Source: DATCVR01 sp036566745 (lineage in GTDB: Bacteria; Actinomycetota; Actinomycetes; Jiangellales; Jiangellaceae). From it: 31,382 bases of DNA. Under the pieces are notes generated by a model that was not told where the DNA came from, ran no database searches, and saw only the letters and a list, made by a program, of their open reading frames with translations. Shown piece by piece: positions 7,168 to 14,884 of the stretch. A program made the position numbers and the translations under genes. Position 1 is the stretch's first letter; each line of letters begins with the position of its first letter. Location: the NCBI GenBank assembly GCA_036566745.1, contig DATCVR010000298.1:1-31382 (forward strand), read 5' to 3'.

Positions 7168-8112
7168 TCAGTTCTCGGAGCGCCCGAGCTTCCAGTAGCC
7201 CATGAACGTGACCGCCTTGCGGTCGATGCCGCGCTCGCGCACGAGGTGACGCCGAATCGCCTTGACCGTGCCGGCCTCGCCGGCCACCCAGGCGTACAGG
7301 TCGCCCGCATCGTCGTCGGCGGCCGCGATCTCCCACAGCAGCTGGAGGTCGATGTCGATGGTGTCGACGTGGCTCGGCTCGGCCATCGGGGCGTCGAGGT
7401 CGAGGCCGCACACGGCGTCGACCAGCAGCTGTCCGTGGGGAGCGACCGAGCCGTCGGCGCGGCGCCGCGACAACCAGGTGATCTCGACGCCGGGCAGCGC
7501 GGGCAGGTGGAGAGCGTCGGCGGCGTCGGGTACCTCGAGCAGGACGTGGGTCCGGGTGGGCAGCGCCGGACGGGACCGCAGTGAGTCGAGGATGCCGCAG
7601 ATGGCGGGGACGGCCGTCTCGTCGCCGGCGATGATCGTGGTGCGCACGCCGGCCGGGGGCTTCCACTCGTACCCCTGGCAGTCGCCGCCGAACTGACGGT
7701 TCGGTCCGACCAGCGCGACCTCCTGGCCGATCTGGGCATGGACCGCGAACGCAGAGGCGGGGCTGGTGTCGCCGTGGAGGACGAAGTCGATGTCGACCTC
7801 GCGCTGCTCGGGACGCACGGCGCGAATGGTGTAGGTGCGCAGCGCCCCGCGGGTGGCCGGGTCGGCGGCGCGGTAGGCCGCGTGCCAGTCGGTGGTGGGG
7901 AACTCGGGCAGGCCGTGGCCGGGGCGCGGGAGGTAGACCTTGATCCGCTGGTCGGGGCCGTCGTGGCCGAGTTGGTCGAGGTCGCCGCCGCTGAACGTGA
8001 TCCGCAGGAAGGTAGGGCTGAGCCGCTGCAATCGGGAGACCCACACCCGGAACGGGCGCCAGGCGGGCACTTCCACGAGATCGATGCCAGCGACATCGGT
8101 GGTGATCGTCAT
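7168..8112 (-). CDS. Siderophore-interacting protein (flavin-dependent ferric-siderophore reductase)
   Basis: SIP-family enzymes use FAD and NAD(P)H to reduce Fe(III) in siderophores in the cytosol, releasing iron. The 314-aa protein has an N-terminal FAD-binding barrel with RIKVYLPRPGHG, RTYTIRAVR and VLHGDTSPASAFA, then VALVGPNRQFGG. The SIP C-terminal domain ends with YAWVAGEAG and the typical GYWKLGRSE. I choose ATG 8112 (MTITTDVAG) because GAGGA lies just upstream; starts farther up run into the operator. An IdeR-type iron box sits on its promoter, so iron repression is expected. No siderophore biosynthesis or transport gene is next to it. Confidence 0.93.
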   Translation of the reverse strand: MTITTDVAGIDLVEVPAWRPFRVWVSRLQRLSPTFLRITFSGGDLDQLGHDGPDQRIKVYLPRPGHGLPEFPTTDWHAAYRAADPATRGALRTYTIRAVRPEQREVDIDFVLHGDTSPASAFAVHAQIGQEVALVGPNRQFGGDCQGYEWKPPAGVRTTIIAGDETAVPAICGILDSLRSRPALPTRTHVLLEVPDAADALHLPALPGVEITWLSRRRADGSVAPHGQLLVDAVCGLDLDAPMAEPSHVDTIDIDLQLLWEIAAADDDAGDLYAWVAGEAGTVKAIRRHLVRERGIDRKAVTFMGYWKLGRSEN

Positions 8113-8143
8113 CAGGTCCTCGGATGCGTCGTTCCAGTCAGGC

Positions 8144-8178
8144 TTAGGTGAGCCTAACCGATGTTGGCATCGTTTCAA
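8144..8178 (-). promoter_or_regulatory. IdeR/DtxR iron box overlapping the siderophore-interacting protein promoter
   Basis: On the plus strand, 8144-8162 reads TTAGGTGAGCCTAACCGAT, matching the DtxR/IdeR consensus TTAGGTTAGSCTAACCTAA at 16 of 19 positions. On the minus strand there is a -35 TTGAAA (8173-8178), a 16-nt spacer and a -10 TAGGCT (8151-8156). The iron box covers the -10, so repressor bound with Fe(II) would block RNA polymerase. Confidence 0.85.
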
Positions 8179-8317
8179 CTCGACATCGGAGTGATGCAGG
8201 TCTCAGCGGCGCATCCACCGCGGCGAGCGGGGGTCCGCTCGGCTGCGCAGGTCACAGGACGCTGCGTGCGGAGACCTGCACGGGGCGTAGTCGCAACGAA
8301 CTGGAGCGGAGTGCGAC
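8163..8317. other. Intergenic region with no gene recognised
   Basis: Divergent gap between the iron-regulated reductase and the next plus-strand gene. Apart from the minus-strand -35 at 8173-8178 and GGAG at 8308-8311, nothing is recognised. No TANNNT box stands out for the plus-strand gene. Small open frames here lack ribosome-binding sites and family features. Confidence 0.4.
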
Positions 8318-9049
8318 ATGGTCGACGCAATGGCGTCCTTCGCCGGGCAGGTGGAGCAGCTCGCCGGAGCCACCAAGCCGGCACGTAACCGAGCCGGCGA
8401 GGCGCTGAAGCTGTGCGAGGCCAAGGTGACCAGCTTCGAGGCCATCAAGACCACCTTCGCGTCCCTGAGAACCGCGTATGACGGCATCACCACCCAGATG
8501 ACGACGGCGCATCGCCGGGACCAACCCGATGGTCCGTGGTCGATCGTGACCGACGGGCGCACGGTCGATTTCGTCGAGGCCTGGCACGACGCCGGCACGA
8601 CGGCGACCGACGCGTTGAAGAAGGCTCGCACCGCCGCGAACGAGACCGTTGCATGGTGCGACAAGGGTCGAGACGTCTTCGACAGCGGTCATCAGATCCT
8701 CTCGCCGACTGCCAGTTGGCTGGCCGCACTCGACGACGACGTGCCGCGCAGGCACGTCCATGCCCAGGGTCTTCGCCACCTCGACGACATGGCGGCCGTC
8801 CTCCGCGGCATCGATGAGCTGAAGGGCTGGGCCGAGACCACGGCGGACGCCGCCCGAAAGCTCCACCTACCGAGCATCGCGAATTACACCGTCGCGGTGG
8901 AGCAGGAGGTGGGCCGCGCTCCGGCGACGATCACGTCCCTGGTGACCACCGTCGAGTTCGTGAGGGACGAGTTCAACCGCCTGCGCTCCGCGTGTGACCA
9001 GCTGGCTGACGAGGTGCGGCGCCCGAAGCCGTCGGCTGTCGACCGCTGA
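8318..9049 (+). CDS. Helical protein of unknown function
   Basis: 243 aa from ATG 8318, with GGAG at 8308-8311 six nt upstream. No signal peptide or membrane segment is visible. Almost the whole sequence is predicted by eye to be helical, with spaced hydrophobic residues and many Ala, Asp, Thr and Lys: an N-terminal helix pair (MASFAGQVEQLAG to KTTFASLRTAYDG), a short WSIVTDGRTVDF strand region, then helices to the C-terminus. It has three cysteines, not clustered. The coiled, WXG100-like look of the first ~70 residues suggests a secreted-substrate or structural role, but no WXG motif is present. I recognise no family. It converges on galK with a 3-bp gap. A start at the second Met (MASFAG) is possible. 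Confidence 0.72.
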   Translation: MVDAMASFAGQVEQLAGATKPARNRAGEALKLCEAKVTSFEAIKTTFASLRTAYDGITTQMTTAHRRDQPDGPWSIVTDGRTVDFVEAWHDAGTTATDALKKARTAANETVAWCDKGRDVFDSGHQILSPTASWLAALDDDVPRRHVHAQGLRHLDDMAAVLRGIDELKGWAETTADAARKLHLPSIANYTVAVEQEVGRAPATITSLVTTVEFVRDEFNRLRSACDQLADEVRRPKPSAVDR

Positions 9050-9052
9050 GGC

Positions 9053-10162
9053 TCACCCGTCCTGATCCACCCCGGCACCTGCCGCCGGCCGCGCGGTGAA
9101 TGCGGCCGGCTCGACGAACCCGTGCTCGGCGAACGCCGAGGTCACGGCGTCGGCGACTGCGGCGACCGCGGTGTCCTCGACGAGCGCGATGACCGATCCT
9201 CCGAACCCGCCGCCGGTCATCCGGGCGCCCAGCGCGCCCGCGCCCAGCGCGGCGTCGACCGCGACGTCGAGCTCGGCGACCGTGACCTCGTAGTCGTCGC
9301 GCAAGGACACGTGGGACGCCGTGAGCAGGGGCCCGATCTCGCGGACCCGGCCCTGTCGCAGCAACGCCACCGTGTCGAGCACCCGCTGGTTCTCGGTGAG
9401 CACGTGGCGCACCCTGCGGCGAGCCGGCTCGTCGTCGCCCAGCCGGGTCAGGACGGCGTCGACGTCGTGGCCCTGGATCTCGCGCAGCGTCGCCACCCCG
9501 AGCGTCGCCGCTGCGGCCTCACAGGTCGCTCGCCGCGCGCCGTACTCGCCGTCGACGTGGCGGTGGGGAGCGCGGGTGTCGACGATCAGCAGGGCGAGCC
9601 CGGCAGCCGCGAGGTCACACGGGACCGGCTCGGCGGTGAGGTGGTGGGCGTCGAACAGGATGACGTGTCCGTCGCGCCCGTGCATCGAGGCCATCTGGTC
9701 CATGGCGCCGGTGGGAGCGCCGACGTAGGCGTTCTCGGCCTGCTGCGCGAGGAGGGCCAGGGTGGTGGGGTCAAGGCCGAGCCCACCCAGCTGATCGAGG
9801 GCGACGACGACCGCGCACTCCAGGGCCGCCGACGACGACAGCCCCGCGCCGGTCGGCACATCGCTGGTGATCCGTACGTCGGCTCCGGGGACCGCGTGTC
9901 CGGCCTTGCGCAGCGCCCAGAACACGCCTGCCACGTACGCGCCCCAGCCCGTGACGTCTCCCGGAGCGGTGTCGACGGCGAACCGCACGGGCTCGGTGCC
10001 CGGAGCCGCCGACGCGGCCGTGACCAGGCCGTCGGCGCGCTGCGTGACCTCGACAGTGGTCCGCAGGGGCAGCGCCAGTGGCAGGGCGAAGCCGGCGTTG
10101 TAGTCGGTGTGCTCGCCGATCAGGTTGACTCGGCCGGGGGCCGACCAGCGTCGCGCCGTCAT
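9053..10162 (-). CDS. galK: Galactokinase
   Basis: Phosphorylates alpha-D-galactose to galactose 1-phosphate with ATP, feeding galT in the same operon. The 369-aa protein shows all GHMP-kinase motifs: the galactokinase signature GRVNLIGEHTDYN at residues 10-22, the ATP-binding loop PTGAGLSSSAALE near residue 100, and the C-terminal MTGGGFGGSVIAL. The start ATG at 10162 overlaps the galE stop (ATGA), the last junction of deoR-galT-galE-galK. An in-frame start at 10228 would lie inside galE and add an Arg-rich stretch, so it is rejected. Confidence 0.97.
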   Translation of the reverse strand: MTARRWSAPGRVNLIGEHTDYNAGFALPLALPLRTTVEVTQRADGLVTAASAAPGTEPVRFAVDTAPGDVTGWGAYVAGVFWALRKAGHAVPGADVRITSDVPTGAGLSSSAALECAVVVALDQLGGLGLDPTTLALLAQQAENAYVGAPTGAMDQMASMHGRDGHVILFDAHHLTAEPVPCDLAAAGLALLIVDTRAPHRHVDGEYGARRATCEAAAATLGVATLREIQGHDVDAVLTRLGDDEPARRRVRHVLTENQRVLDTVALLRQGRVREIGPLLTASHVSLRDDYEVTVAELDVAVDAALGAGALGARMTGGGFGGSVIALVEDTAVAAVADAVTSAFAEHGFVEPAAFTARPAAGAGVDQDG

Positions 10163-11121
10163 GGCCGCTCCTGCTCGAACGCCCACGCGTCGGCGACGAT
10201 CCGATCGAGGCCGTGCTCGGCGCGCCACCCGAGCTCGGTGGCGATCCGCTGGGCGGAGGCGACCAGCGTCGACGGGTCGCCGGCCCGGCGTTCACGTGCC
10301 ACCGCGGGGACGTCGTGTCCGGTCACCGATCGCGCGGCCTCGACGACCTCGTTCACGGTGTAGCCCGTGCCGGTGCCAAGGTTGTAGACGCGGTGGCGGC
10401 CGGCGTGGTCGCCCGCCCCGGTGGCGTCGAGGGCGAGGAGATGGGCCCGGCCGAGGTCCTCGACGTGGAGGTAGTCGCGGATCGCGGTGCCGTCGCGGGT
10501 GGGGTAGTCGGTGCCGAAGACGTCGACGGACGCGCGGCGACCTGCAGGCACGGCCAGGACGTTCGGGATGAGGTGGGTCTCGGGGGCGTGTCGCTCGCCG
10601 AAGCGTCCCAGGGCACCGCCGACGTTGAAGTAGCGCAGGCTCACGCCGGCCAGCCCGTGCGCGGCGGCCTCGCCGGTGATCGCGTGGTCGACGGCGAGCT
10701 TGCTCTGGCCGTAGGGGGTGAGGGGGGTGGGCGGGGTGTCCTCGACGATCGGCGTCTCGACCGGCTCGCCGTACACCGCCGCGGTGGAGGAGAAGACGAG
10801 TCGCGAGACGCCGTGGCGCCGCATCGCGTCGAGCAGGCGCAGCGTGCCCACGACGTTGTTCCACCAGTACAGCTCCGGTTTGGCGACCGACTCGGCGACC
10901 AGCGACTTGGCCGCGAAGTGCAGCACGGCGTCGAACGACTCGTCGAGCACCTCGTCGGACTCGTCGACGCGGGCCCGGACCAGGCTCGCGCCGTCCGGCA
11001 CCGCGTCGGCGTGACCGGTGGAGACGTCGTCGAGGACGACCACCTCGTGGCCGGCGTCGAGGAGCTGCGCGGTGACCACCGAGCCGATGTAGCCGGCACC
11101 GCCGGTGACGAGCACCTTCAT
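10159..11121 (-). CDS. galE: UDP-glucose 4-epimerase
   Basis: Interconverts UDP-galactose and UDP-glucose with bound NAD, closing the Leloir cycle. The 320-aa short-chain dehydrogenase-like protein has VTGGAGYIGS at 5-14, the catalytic SSTAAVYGEP and YGQSK (the YxxxK pair), NVGGALGRFGE, and RDYLHVEDLGRAH, typical of GalE. The ATG at 11121 overlaps the galT stop and its own stop overlaps galK, so translational coupling is likely. No motif is missing. Confidence 0.97.
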   Translation of the reverse strand: MKVLVTGGAGYIGSVVTAQLLDAGHEVVVLDDVSTGHADAVPDGASLVRARVDESDEVLDESFDAVLHFAAKSLVAESVAKPELYWWNNVVGTLRLLDAMRRHGVSRLVFSSTAAVYGEPVETPIVEDTPPTPLTPYGQSKLAVDHAITGEAAAHGLAGVSLRYFNVGGALGRFGERHAPETHLIPNVLAVPAGRRASVDVFGTDYPTRDGTAIRDYLHVEDLGRAHLLALDATGAGDHAGRHRVYNLGTGTGYTVNEVVEAARSVTGHDVPAVARERRAGDPSTLVASAQRIATELGWRAEHGLDRIVADAWAFEQERP

Positions 11122-12197
11122 GAGCCCACCTCGCGTAAGAGGGTTGCGACGTCCTCGGGTAGGACGTCGGTGACGAACGCGCCCATAGCCGACTCCGAGC
11201 CGGCGAGGTACTTGAGCTTGTCCGCCGAGCGGCGGATCGAGAAGACCTGAAGGTGCAGGTAGGCGAGATCGCGGTCGACCCGCACCGGCGCCTGGTGCCA
11301 GGCGGCGATGTAGGGGAGGGGCGCGTCGTACAGCGCGTCGAGGCGGCGCAGCACGTCGAGATAGACCGACGCGAAGTCGTCGCGTTCGTCATCGGTGAGC
11401 GACGGGATGTCGGGCACCTGCCGGTGGGGGAAGAGCTGGACCTCGACCGGCCAGCGCGCGGTGGCGGGGACGAATGCGGTCCAGTGTCGCGACGCGACCA
11501 CGACCCGCTCGGCCGCGCGCTCCTCGGCGAGGACGTCGGCGCCGAGGTTGCGCCCGGTGCTCGACAGGTGTCGGCGCGCGGCGGCGAGCAGCTGCGCGGT
11601 GCGCGGGGTGAGATACGGGTAGGCGTAGATCTGGCCGTGGGGATGGGCGAGCGTCACCCCGATCTCCTCGCCGCGGTTCTCGAAGCAGAAGACCTGCTCG
11701 ACCCCGGCGATCCCGGACAGCTCGGTGGTGCGGTCGGCCCAAGCGTCGACCACCAGCCGGGCCTGCTCGGGGGTGAGCGCGCCGAACGACGAGTCGTGAT
11801 CGCTGGTGAAGCAGACGACCTCACACCGGCCGACCCCAGGTCGGCGCGGCACGAGCGGCGTGCCGGGGCCGGCGTCGTGCGAGCGGGCGCCGGTGGACAG
11901 GCTCGGGAAGCGGTTCTCGAACACGGCGACGTCGTAGTCGGCCGACGGGATCTCGGTGTGGTGCCCGTCGCGCGAAGGGCACAGCGGGCACTCGTCCGCG
12001 GGTGGCAGGAACGTGCGGGTCTGCCGGTGCGAGGCCATCGCGACCCACTCGTCGAGCAGCGGATCGTGACGCAACTGCGAGGTGGTGCTCACCGGTGGCA
12101 GGTCGCGCGGATCGTCGAGGCGGCGGGCTGGGGCGTCGTCGCGGTCGAAGTAGATGAGCTCGCGGCCGTCCGCGAGGAGGGTGGAGGTGCGCTTCAC
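11118..12197 (-). CDS. galT: Galactose-1-phosphate uridylyltransferase
   Basis: Transfers UMP from UDP-glucose to galactose 1-phosphate through a covalent histidine intermediate. The 359-aa protein has zinc-ligand cysteines CPLC at about 70-73, VFENRFPSL, FENRGEEIGVTLAHPHGQIY with the active-site His-Pro-His at about 185-187, and WPVEVQLFPHRQVPD with a second zinc-site region. It starts at GTG 12197, overlapping the stop of the regulator gene (GTGA). The longer open frame to 12350 is inside that regulator. It lies between the DeoR regulator and galE. Confidence 0.96.
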   Translation of the reverse strand: MKRTSTLLADGRELIYFDRDDAPARRLDDPRDLPPVSTTSQLRHDPLLDEWVAMASHRQTRTFLPPADECPLCPSRDGHHTEIPSADYDVAVFENRFPSLSTGARSHDAGPGTPLVPRRPGVGRCEVVCFTSDHDSSFGALTPEQARLVVDAWADRTTELSGIAGVEQVFCFENRGEEIGVTLAHPHGQIYAYPYLTPRTAQLLAAARRHLSSTGRNLGADVLAEERAAERVVVASRHWTAFVPATARWPVEVQLFPHRQVPDIPSLTDDERDDFASVYLDVLRRLDALYDAPLPYIAAWHQAPVRVDRDLAYLHLQVFSIRRSADKLKYLAGSESAMGAFVTDVLPEDVATLLREVGS

Positions 12198-12988
12198 CGG
12201 ACTCCGTCCGTCTCGGGGGTGGCGGCGAGGACCAGCTCGCCGACGTGGTCGGACAGGGTGTGCGCGGCGCCGGGGTCGAGCCCGGCGTCGGTGACCAGGA
12301 CGTCGGCGCGGTCGAGCGGCGCGATGGTGCTGAGACCGATCGTGGCCCACTTCGTGTGGTCGGCGAGGACGACGAGCCGCCGGCCCGCGGCGGTCAGGGC
12401 ACGGTCGGTCTCGGCCTCGAGGAGGTTGGGCGTGGTGAACCCCGCGCGGACGTCGATGCCGTGGACGCCCAGGAAGACCACGTCGAGGTGGAGGCCCTCG
12501 AGCGCGGTGACGGCGAGCGGACCCACCAGCGCGTCGGACGGGGTGCGCACGCCGCCGGTGAGCACCACGGTGTGACCAGCCTCGGGCTGGGCGTGCAGGA
12601 CGCCGGCGATCCGCATGGAGTTGGTGACGACGGTGAGGTCGCGCAGGTCCGCCATCGCCTGGGCCAGGGCGAACGTCGTGGTCCCGGCGGACAGCCCGAT
12701 GGTCCCGCCCGGCTCGAGCAGGCGGACGGCCGCGGCGGCGATCGCGACCTTCTCGGCTCGCTGCCGCTGGGCCTTGGCATCGAACCCGGGCTCGTCGGAG
12801 CTGGCGGCGGCCGGGAGGGTCGCGCCACCGTGGACCTTGACGACCGCGCCGCCGTGGTCGAGCTCGTCCAGGTCGCGGCGGATGGTCATCTCGGAGACGT
12901 CGAAGAGCTCGGCCAGCTCGGTCACCCGGACAGTGCCCTGTCGCCGGATCGCGGAGACGATCCGGGCGCGTCGTTCGGCAGCGAGCAT
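12194..12988 (-). CDS. DeoR-family transcriptional regulator of the galactose operon
   Basis: 264 aa. The N-terminal helix-turn-helix (about residues 5-57) contains VTELAELFDVSEMTIRRDL, the classic DeoR signature, followed by KVHGGAT. The C-terminal sugar-phosphate sensor domain has GTIGLSAGTTTFALA, VTNSMRIAGVL, VLTGGVRTPSDALVGP and the HTKWA motif. The ligand is probably a galactose-pathway phosphosugar (inference). It is first in the deoR-galT-galE-galK operon and has a direct-repeat operator at its own promoter, so it likely represses itself and the operon. Start ATG 12988 has GGGAGG 10 nt upstream; the much longer open frame to 14233 lies antisense-like within pgm and is not real. Confidence 0.93.
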   Translation of the reverse strand: MLAAERRARIVSAIRRQGTVRVTELAELFDVSEMTIRRDLDELDHGGAVVKVHGGATLPAAASSDEPGFDAKAQRQRAEKVAIAAAAVRLLEPGGTIGLSAGTTTFALAQAMADLRDLTVVTNSMRIAGVLHAQPEAGHTVVLTGGVRTPSDALVGPLAVTALEGLHLDVVFLGVHGIDVRAGFTTPNLLEAETDRALTAAGRRLVVLADHTKWATIGLSTIAPLDRADVLVTDAGLDPGAAHTLSDHVGELVLAATPETDGVR

Positions 12989-12990
12989 CT

Positions 12991-13018
12991 GAACAGAACC
13001 TCCCAATACCGAACAGTA
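12991..13018 (-). promoter_or_regulatory. Candidate DeoR operator with direct repeats and the gal operon promoter
   Basis: GAACAG occurs at 12991-12996 and again at 13011-13016, exactly 20 bp apart, about two helical turns. On the minus strand, TACTGT (13013-13018) could be the -10, so the distal repeat overlaps it. GGGAGG (12999-13004) is the ribosome-binding site. The layout suits autorepression. The ligand and protein assignment are inferred from position. Confidence 0.6.
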
Positions 13019-13092
13019 TCGCACGCGGCTTGTGCCTCGCGGGCGCTGCCTGAGCCGGGACGTCGGGAGGTCCCGGTTATGGGAGATCCGGG

Positions 13093-14748
13093 TCAGGACG
13101 CTCCGAGCGCGGCTCCGACGATCTCCTGTGCCTCGGCCTGGATGCGGGCCAGGTGGTCGGGTCCCTGGAAACTCTCGGCGTAGATCTTGTACACGTCCTC
13201 GGTGCCGGACGGGCGCGCGGCGAACCAGCCCGACGCGCTCACGACCTTCAGCCCGCCCAGGGGCGCGTCGTTGCCGGGTGCGCGGGTCAGCGTGGCCGTG
13301 ATCGCCTCGCCGGCCAGCTCGGTGGCGCCGACCTGGTCCGGCGACAGGGCGGCGAGCACGGCCTTCTGCTCGCGGGTGGCCGGGGCGTCGACGCGGGCGT
13401 ACGCCGGGTCGCCGAACCGCTCGACCAGCGTGCGGTACCGGGCGCTTGGCGTCTCGCCGGTGACCGCGATGATCTCGGCGGCCAGCAGGCAGGCGACGAT
13501 GCCGTCCTTGTCGGTGGTCCAGACGTGCCCGTCGCGGCGCAGGAACGACGCTCCGGCCGACTCCTCGCCGCCGAAACCCACGCTCGCGTCGAGCAGGCCC
13601 GGCACGAACCACTTGAACCCGACCGGCACCTCGATCAGCCGCCGCCCGAGCGACTCTGCCACGCGGTCGATCATCGACGAGCTGACCAGCGTCTTTCCTA
13701 CCGCTGCCGTGGCCGGCCAGCCGTCGCGCCGGCCGAACAGGTAGTCGATCGCCACCGCGAGGTAGTGGTTGGGGTTCATCAGGCCGCCGTCGGGGGTGAC
13801 GATGCCGTGGCGGTCGGCGTCGGCGTCGTTGCCCGTGGCCACGTCGAAGGCCGCGCCCTCGCCCATCCGGCCGATCAGCGAGGCCATCGCCGAGGGCGAC
13901 GAGCAGTCCATCCGGATCTTGCCGTCCCAGTCGAGCGTCATGAACCGCCAGGTCGGGTCGACGAGCGGGTTGACGACGGTCAGGTCGAGGCGGTGGCGCT
14001 CGGCGATGGTGGCCCAGTAGTCGACCGAGGCCCCGCCGAGCGGATCTGCCCCGATACGCACCCCGGCCGAGCGGATCGCGTCGAGGTCGACGACCTGGGG
14101 GAGGTCGTCGACGTAGCTGCCCAGGAAGTCGTAGGCGGCCGTGGTGTCGGCGGCGCGGGCGCGCGCGAGCGAGATCCTGCGGACGCCGCGCAGGCCGTCC
14201 TCGAGGTGACGGTTGGCGGCGTCCTGGATCCACGAGGTGATGTCCGAGCCCGCGGGGCCGCCGTCCGGGGGGTTGTACTTGAAGCCGCCGTCGGCGGGCG
14301 GGTTGTGCGAGGGCGTGACCACGACGCCGTCGGCGCGGTGGGCCGGCCCGCTGGCGTTGTGGCGGAGGATCGCGTGGGACACCGCGGGCGTGGGCGTGTA
14401 CCGGTCGGCGGCGTCGACCAGGAGCGTGACGCCGTTGGCCGCGAACACCTCGACGGCGCTGACCCGGGCCGGCTCGGAGAGCGCGTGGGTGTCGCGGCCG
14501 AGGAACAGCGGCCCGTCGATGCCGTGGGCCGCGCGGTAGTCGCAGATGGCCTGGGACGTGGCGAGGATGTGGTCCTCGTTGAACGCGGCGTCGAAGGCCG
14601 AGCCGCGGTGCCCGGACGTCCCGAAGCTCACCCGCTGGCCCACCTGGGCAGGGTCGGGGTGCCCGGTGAAGTAGGCGGTGACGAGGCGGGCGACGTCCAC
14701 CAGGTCGTCGGGCCCGGCAGGCTGTCCGGCACGCGGGTGGTTCGGCAT
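13093..14748 (-). CDS. pgm: Phosphoglucomutase (alpha-D-glucose phosphate-specific)
   Basis: Interconverts glucose 1-phosphate, a Leloir-pathway product, and glucose 6-phosphate through a phosphoserine. The 551-aa protein has FGTSGHRG at 42-49, the phosphoserine loop TPSHNPP with Ser at about 147, the magnesium loop NDADADRHG with Asp at 308-312, sugar-binding GGEESAG, and the C-terminal phosphate-binding ARPSGTEDVYKIY. This is the Pgm type rather than ManB/GlmM. The start ATG 14748 lies 7 nt after a -10 box. The same open frame continues to 17730, which is only an absence of stops in antisense GC-rich sequence. It ends 105 bp before the gal operon start; that gap holds the DeoR promoter and nothing else recognised. 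Confidence 0.96.
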   Translation of the reverse strand: MPNHPRAGQPAGPDDLVDVARLVTAYFTGHPDPAQVGQRVSFGTSGHRGSAFDAAFNEDHILATSQAICDYRAAHGIDGPLFLGRDTHALSEPARVSAVEVFAANGVTLLVDAADRYTPTPAVSHAILRHNASGPAHRADGVVVTPSHNPPADGGFKYNPPDGGPAGSDITSWIQDAANRHLEDGLRGVRRISLARARAADTTAAYDFLGSYVDDLPQVVDLDAIRSAGVRIGADPLGGASVDYWATIAERHRLDLTVVNPLVDPTWRFMTLDWDGKIRMDCSSPSAMASLIGRMGEGAAFDVATGNDADADRHGIVTPDGGLMNPNHYLAVAIDYLFGRRDGWPATAAVGKTLVSSSMIDRVAESLGRRLIEVPVGFKWFVPGLLDASVGFGGEESAGASFLRRDGHVWTTDKDGIVACLLAAEIIAVTGETPSARYRTLVERFGDPAYARVDAPATREQKAVLAALSPDQVGATELAGEAITATLTRAPGNDAPLGGLKVVSASGWFAARPSGTEDVYKIYAESFQGPDHLARIQAEAQEIVGAALGAS

Positions 14749-14755
14749 GAGCGCC

Positions 14756-14761
14756 AGCGTA
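14756..14761 (-). promoter_or_regulatory. -10 box for pgm
   Basis: On the minus strand TACGCT spans 14761-14756, 7 nt before ATG 14748. This spacing implies a leaderless pgm transcript. Confidence 0.45.
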
Positions 14762-14802
14762 GGGCGTGTGCGGGTGACCGCCGCGATCCGCCGCCGATTC
14801 CG

Positions 14803-14808
14803 TAGGAT
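14803..14808 (+). promoter_or_regulatory. -10 box upstream of the CNNM-domain gene
   Basis: TAGGAT at 14803-14808 fits TANNNT and lies 7 nt before an ATG at 14816, the start of a short leader ORF. The pgm promoter on the other strand is about 45 bp away. Confidence 0.5.
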
Positions 14809-14815
14809 CACCCCC

Positions 14816-14884
14816 ATGGACGTCTCACACCCTGCGGGTCGTCGGTGCAGCTCAGCGCGGACATGGCGGAGGTACGCGCCATGA
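14816..14884 (+). CDS. Possible leaderless 22-codon leader peptide overlapping the CNNM gene
   Basis: An ATG 7 nt after the -10 box opens a 22-codon frame with residues including Cys-11 and five arginines, ending in TGA at 14882-14884. The stop overlaps the ATG of the next gene (ATGA at 14881-14884). Translation could therefore be coupled. The AGG-GTA ribosome-binding site of the next gene, GGAGG at 14868-14872, lies inside this frame. Leaderless leader ORFs are known in mycobacteria. Whether this one is translated cannot be told from sequence, and a chance open frame of this length is quite possible. Confidence 0.35.
   Translation: MDVSHPAGRRCSSARTWRRYAP

Noticed and set aside
8148..8408. 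Small plus-strand open frames over the iron box and gap
   Set aside because: No ribosome-binding site or family match, and they overlap the regulatory region and the helical-protein gene.
9122..12575. Long plus-strand open frames opposite galK, galE and galT
   Set aside because: Antisense to three genes with complete catalytic motifs; Arg/Gly/Val-rich composition with no family features.
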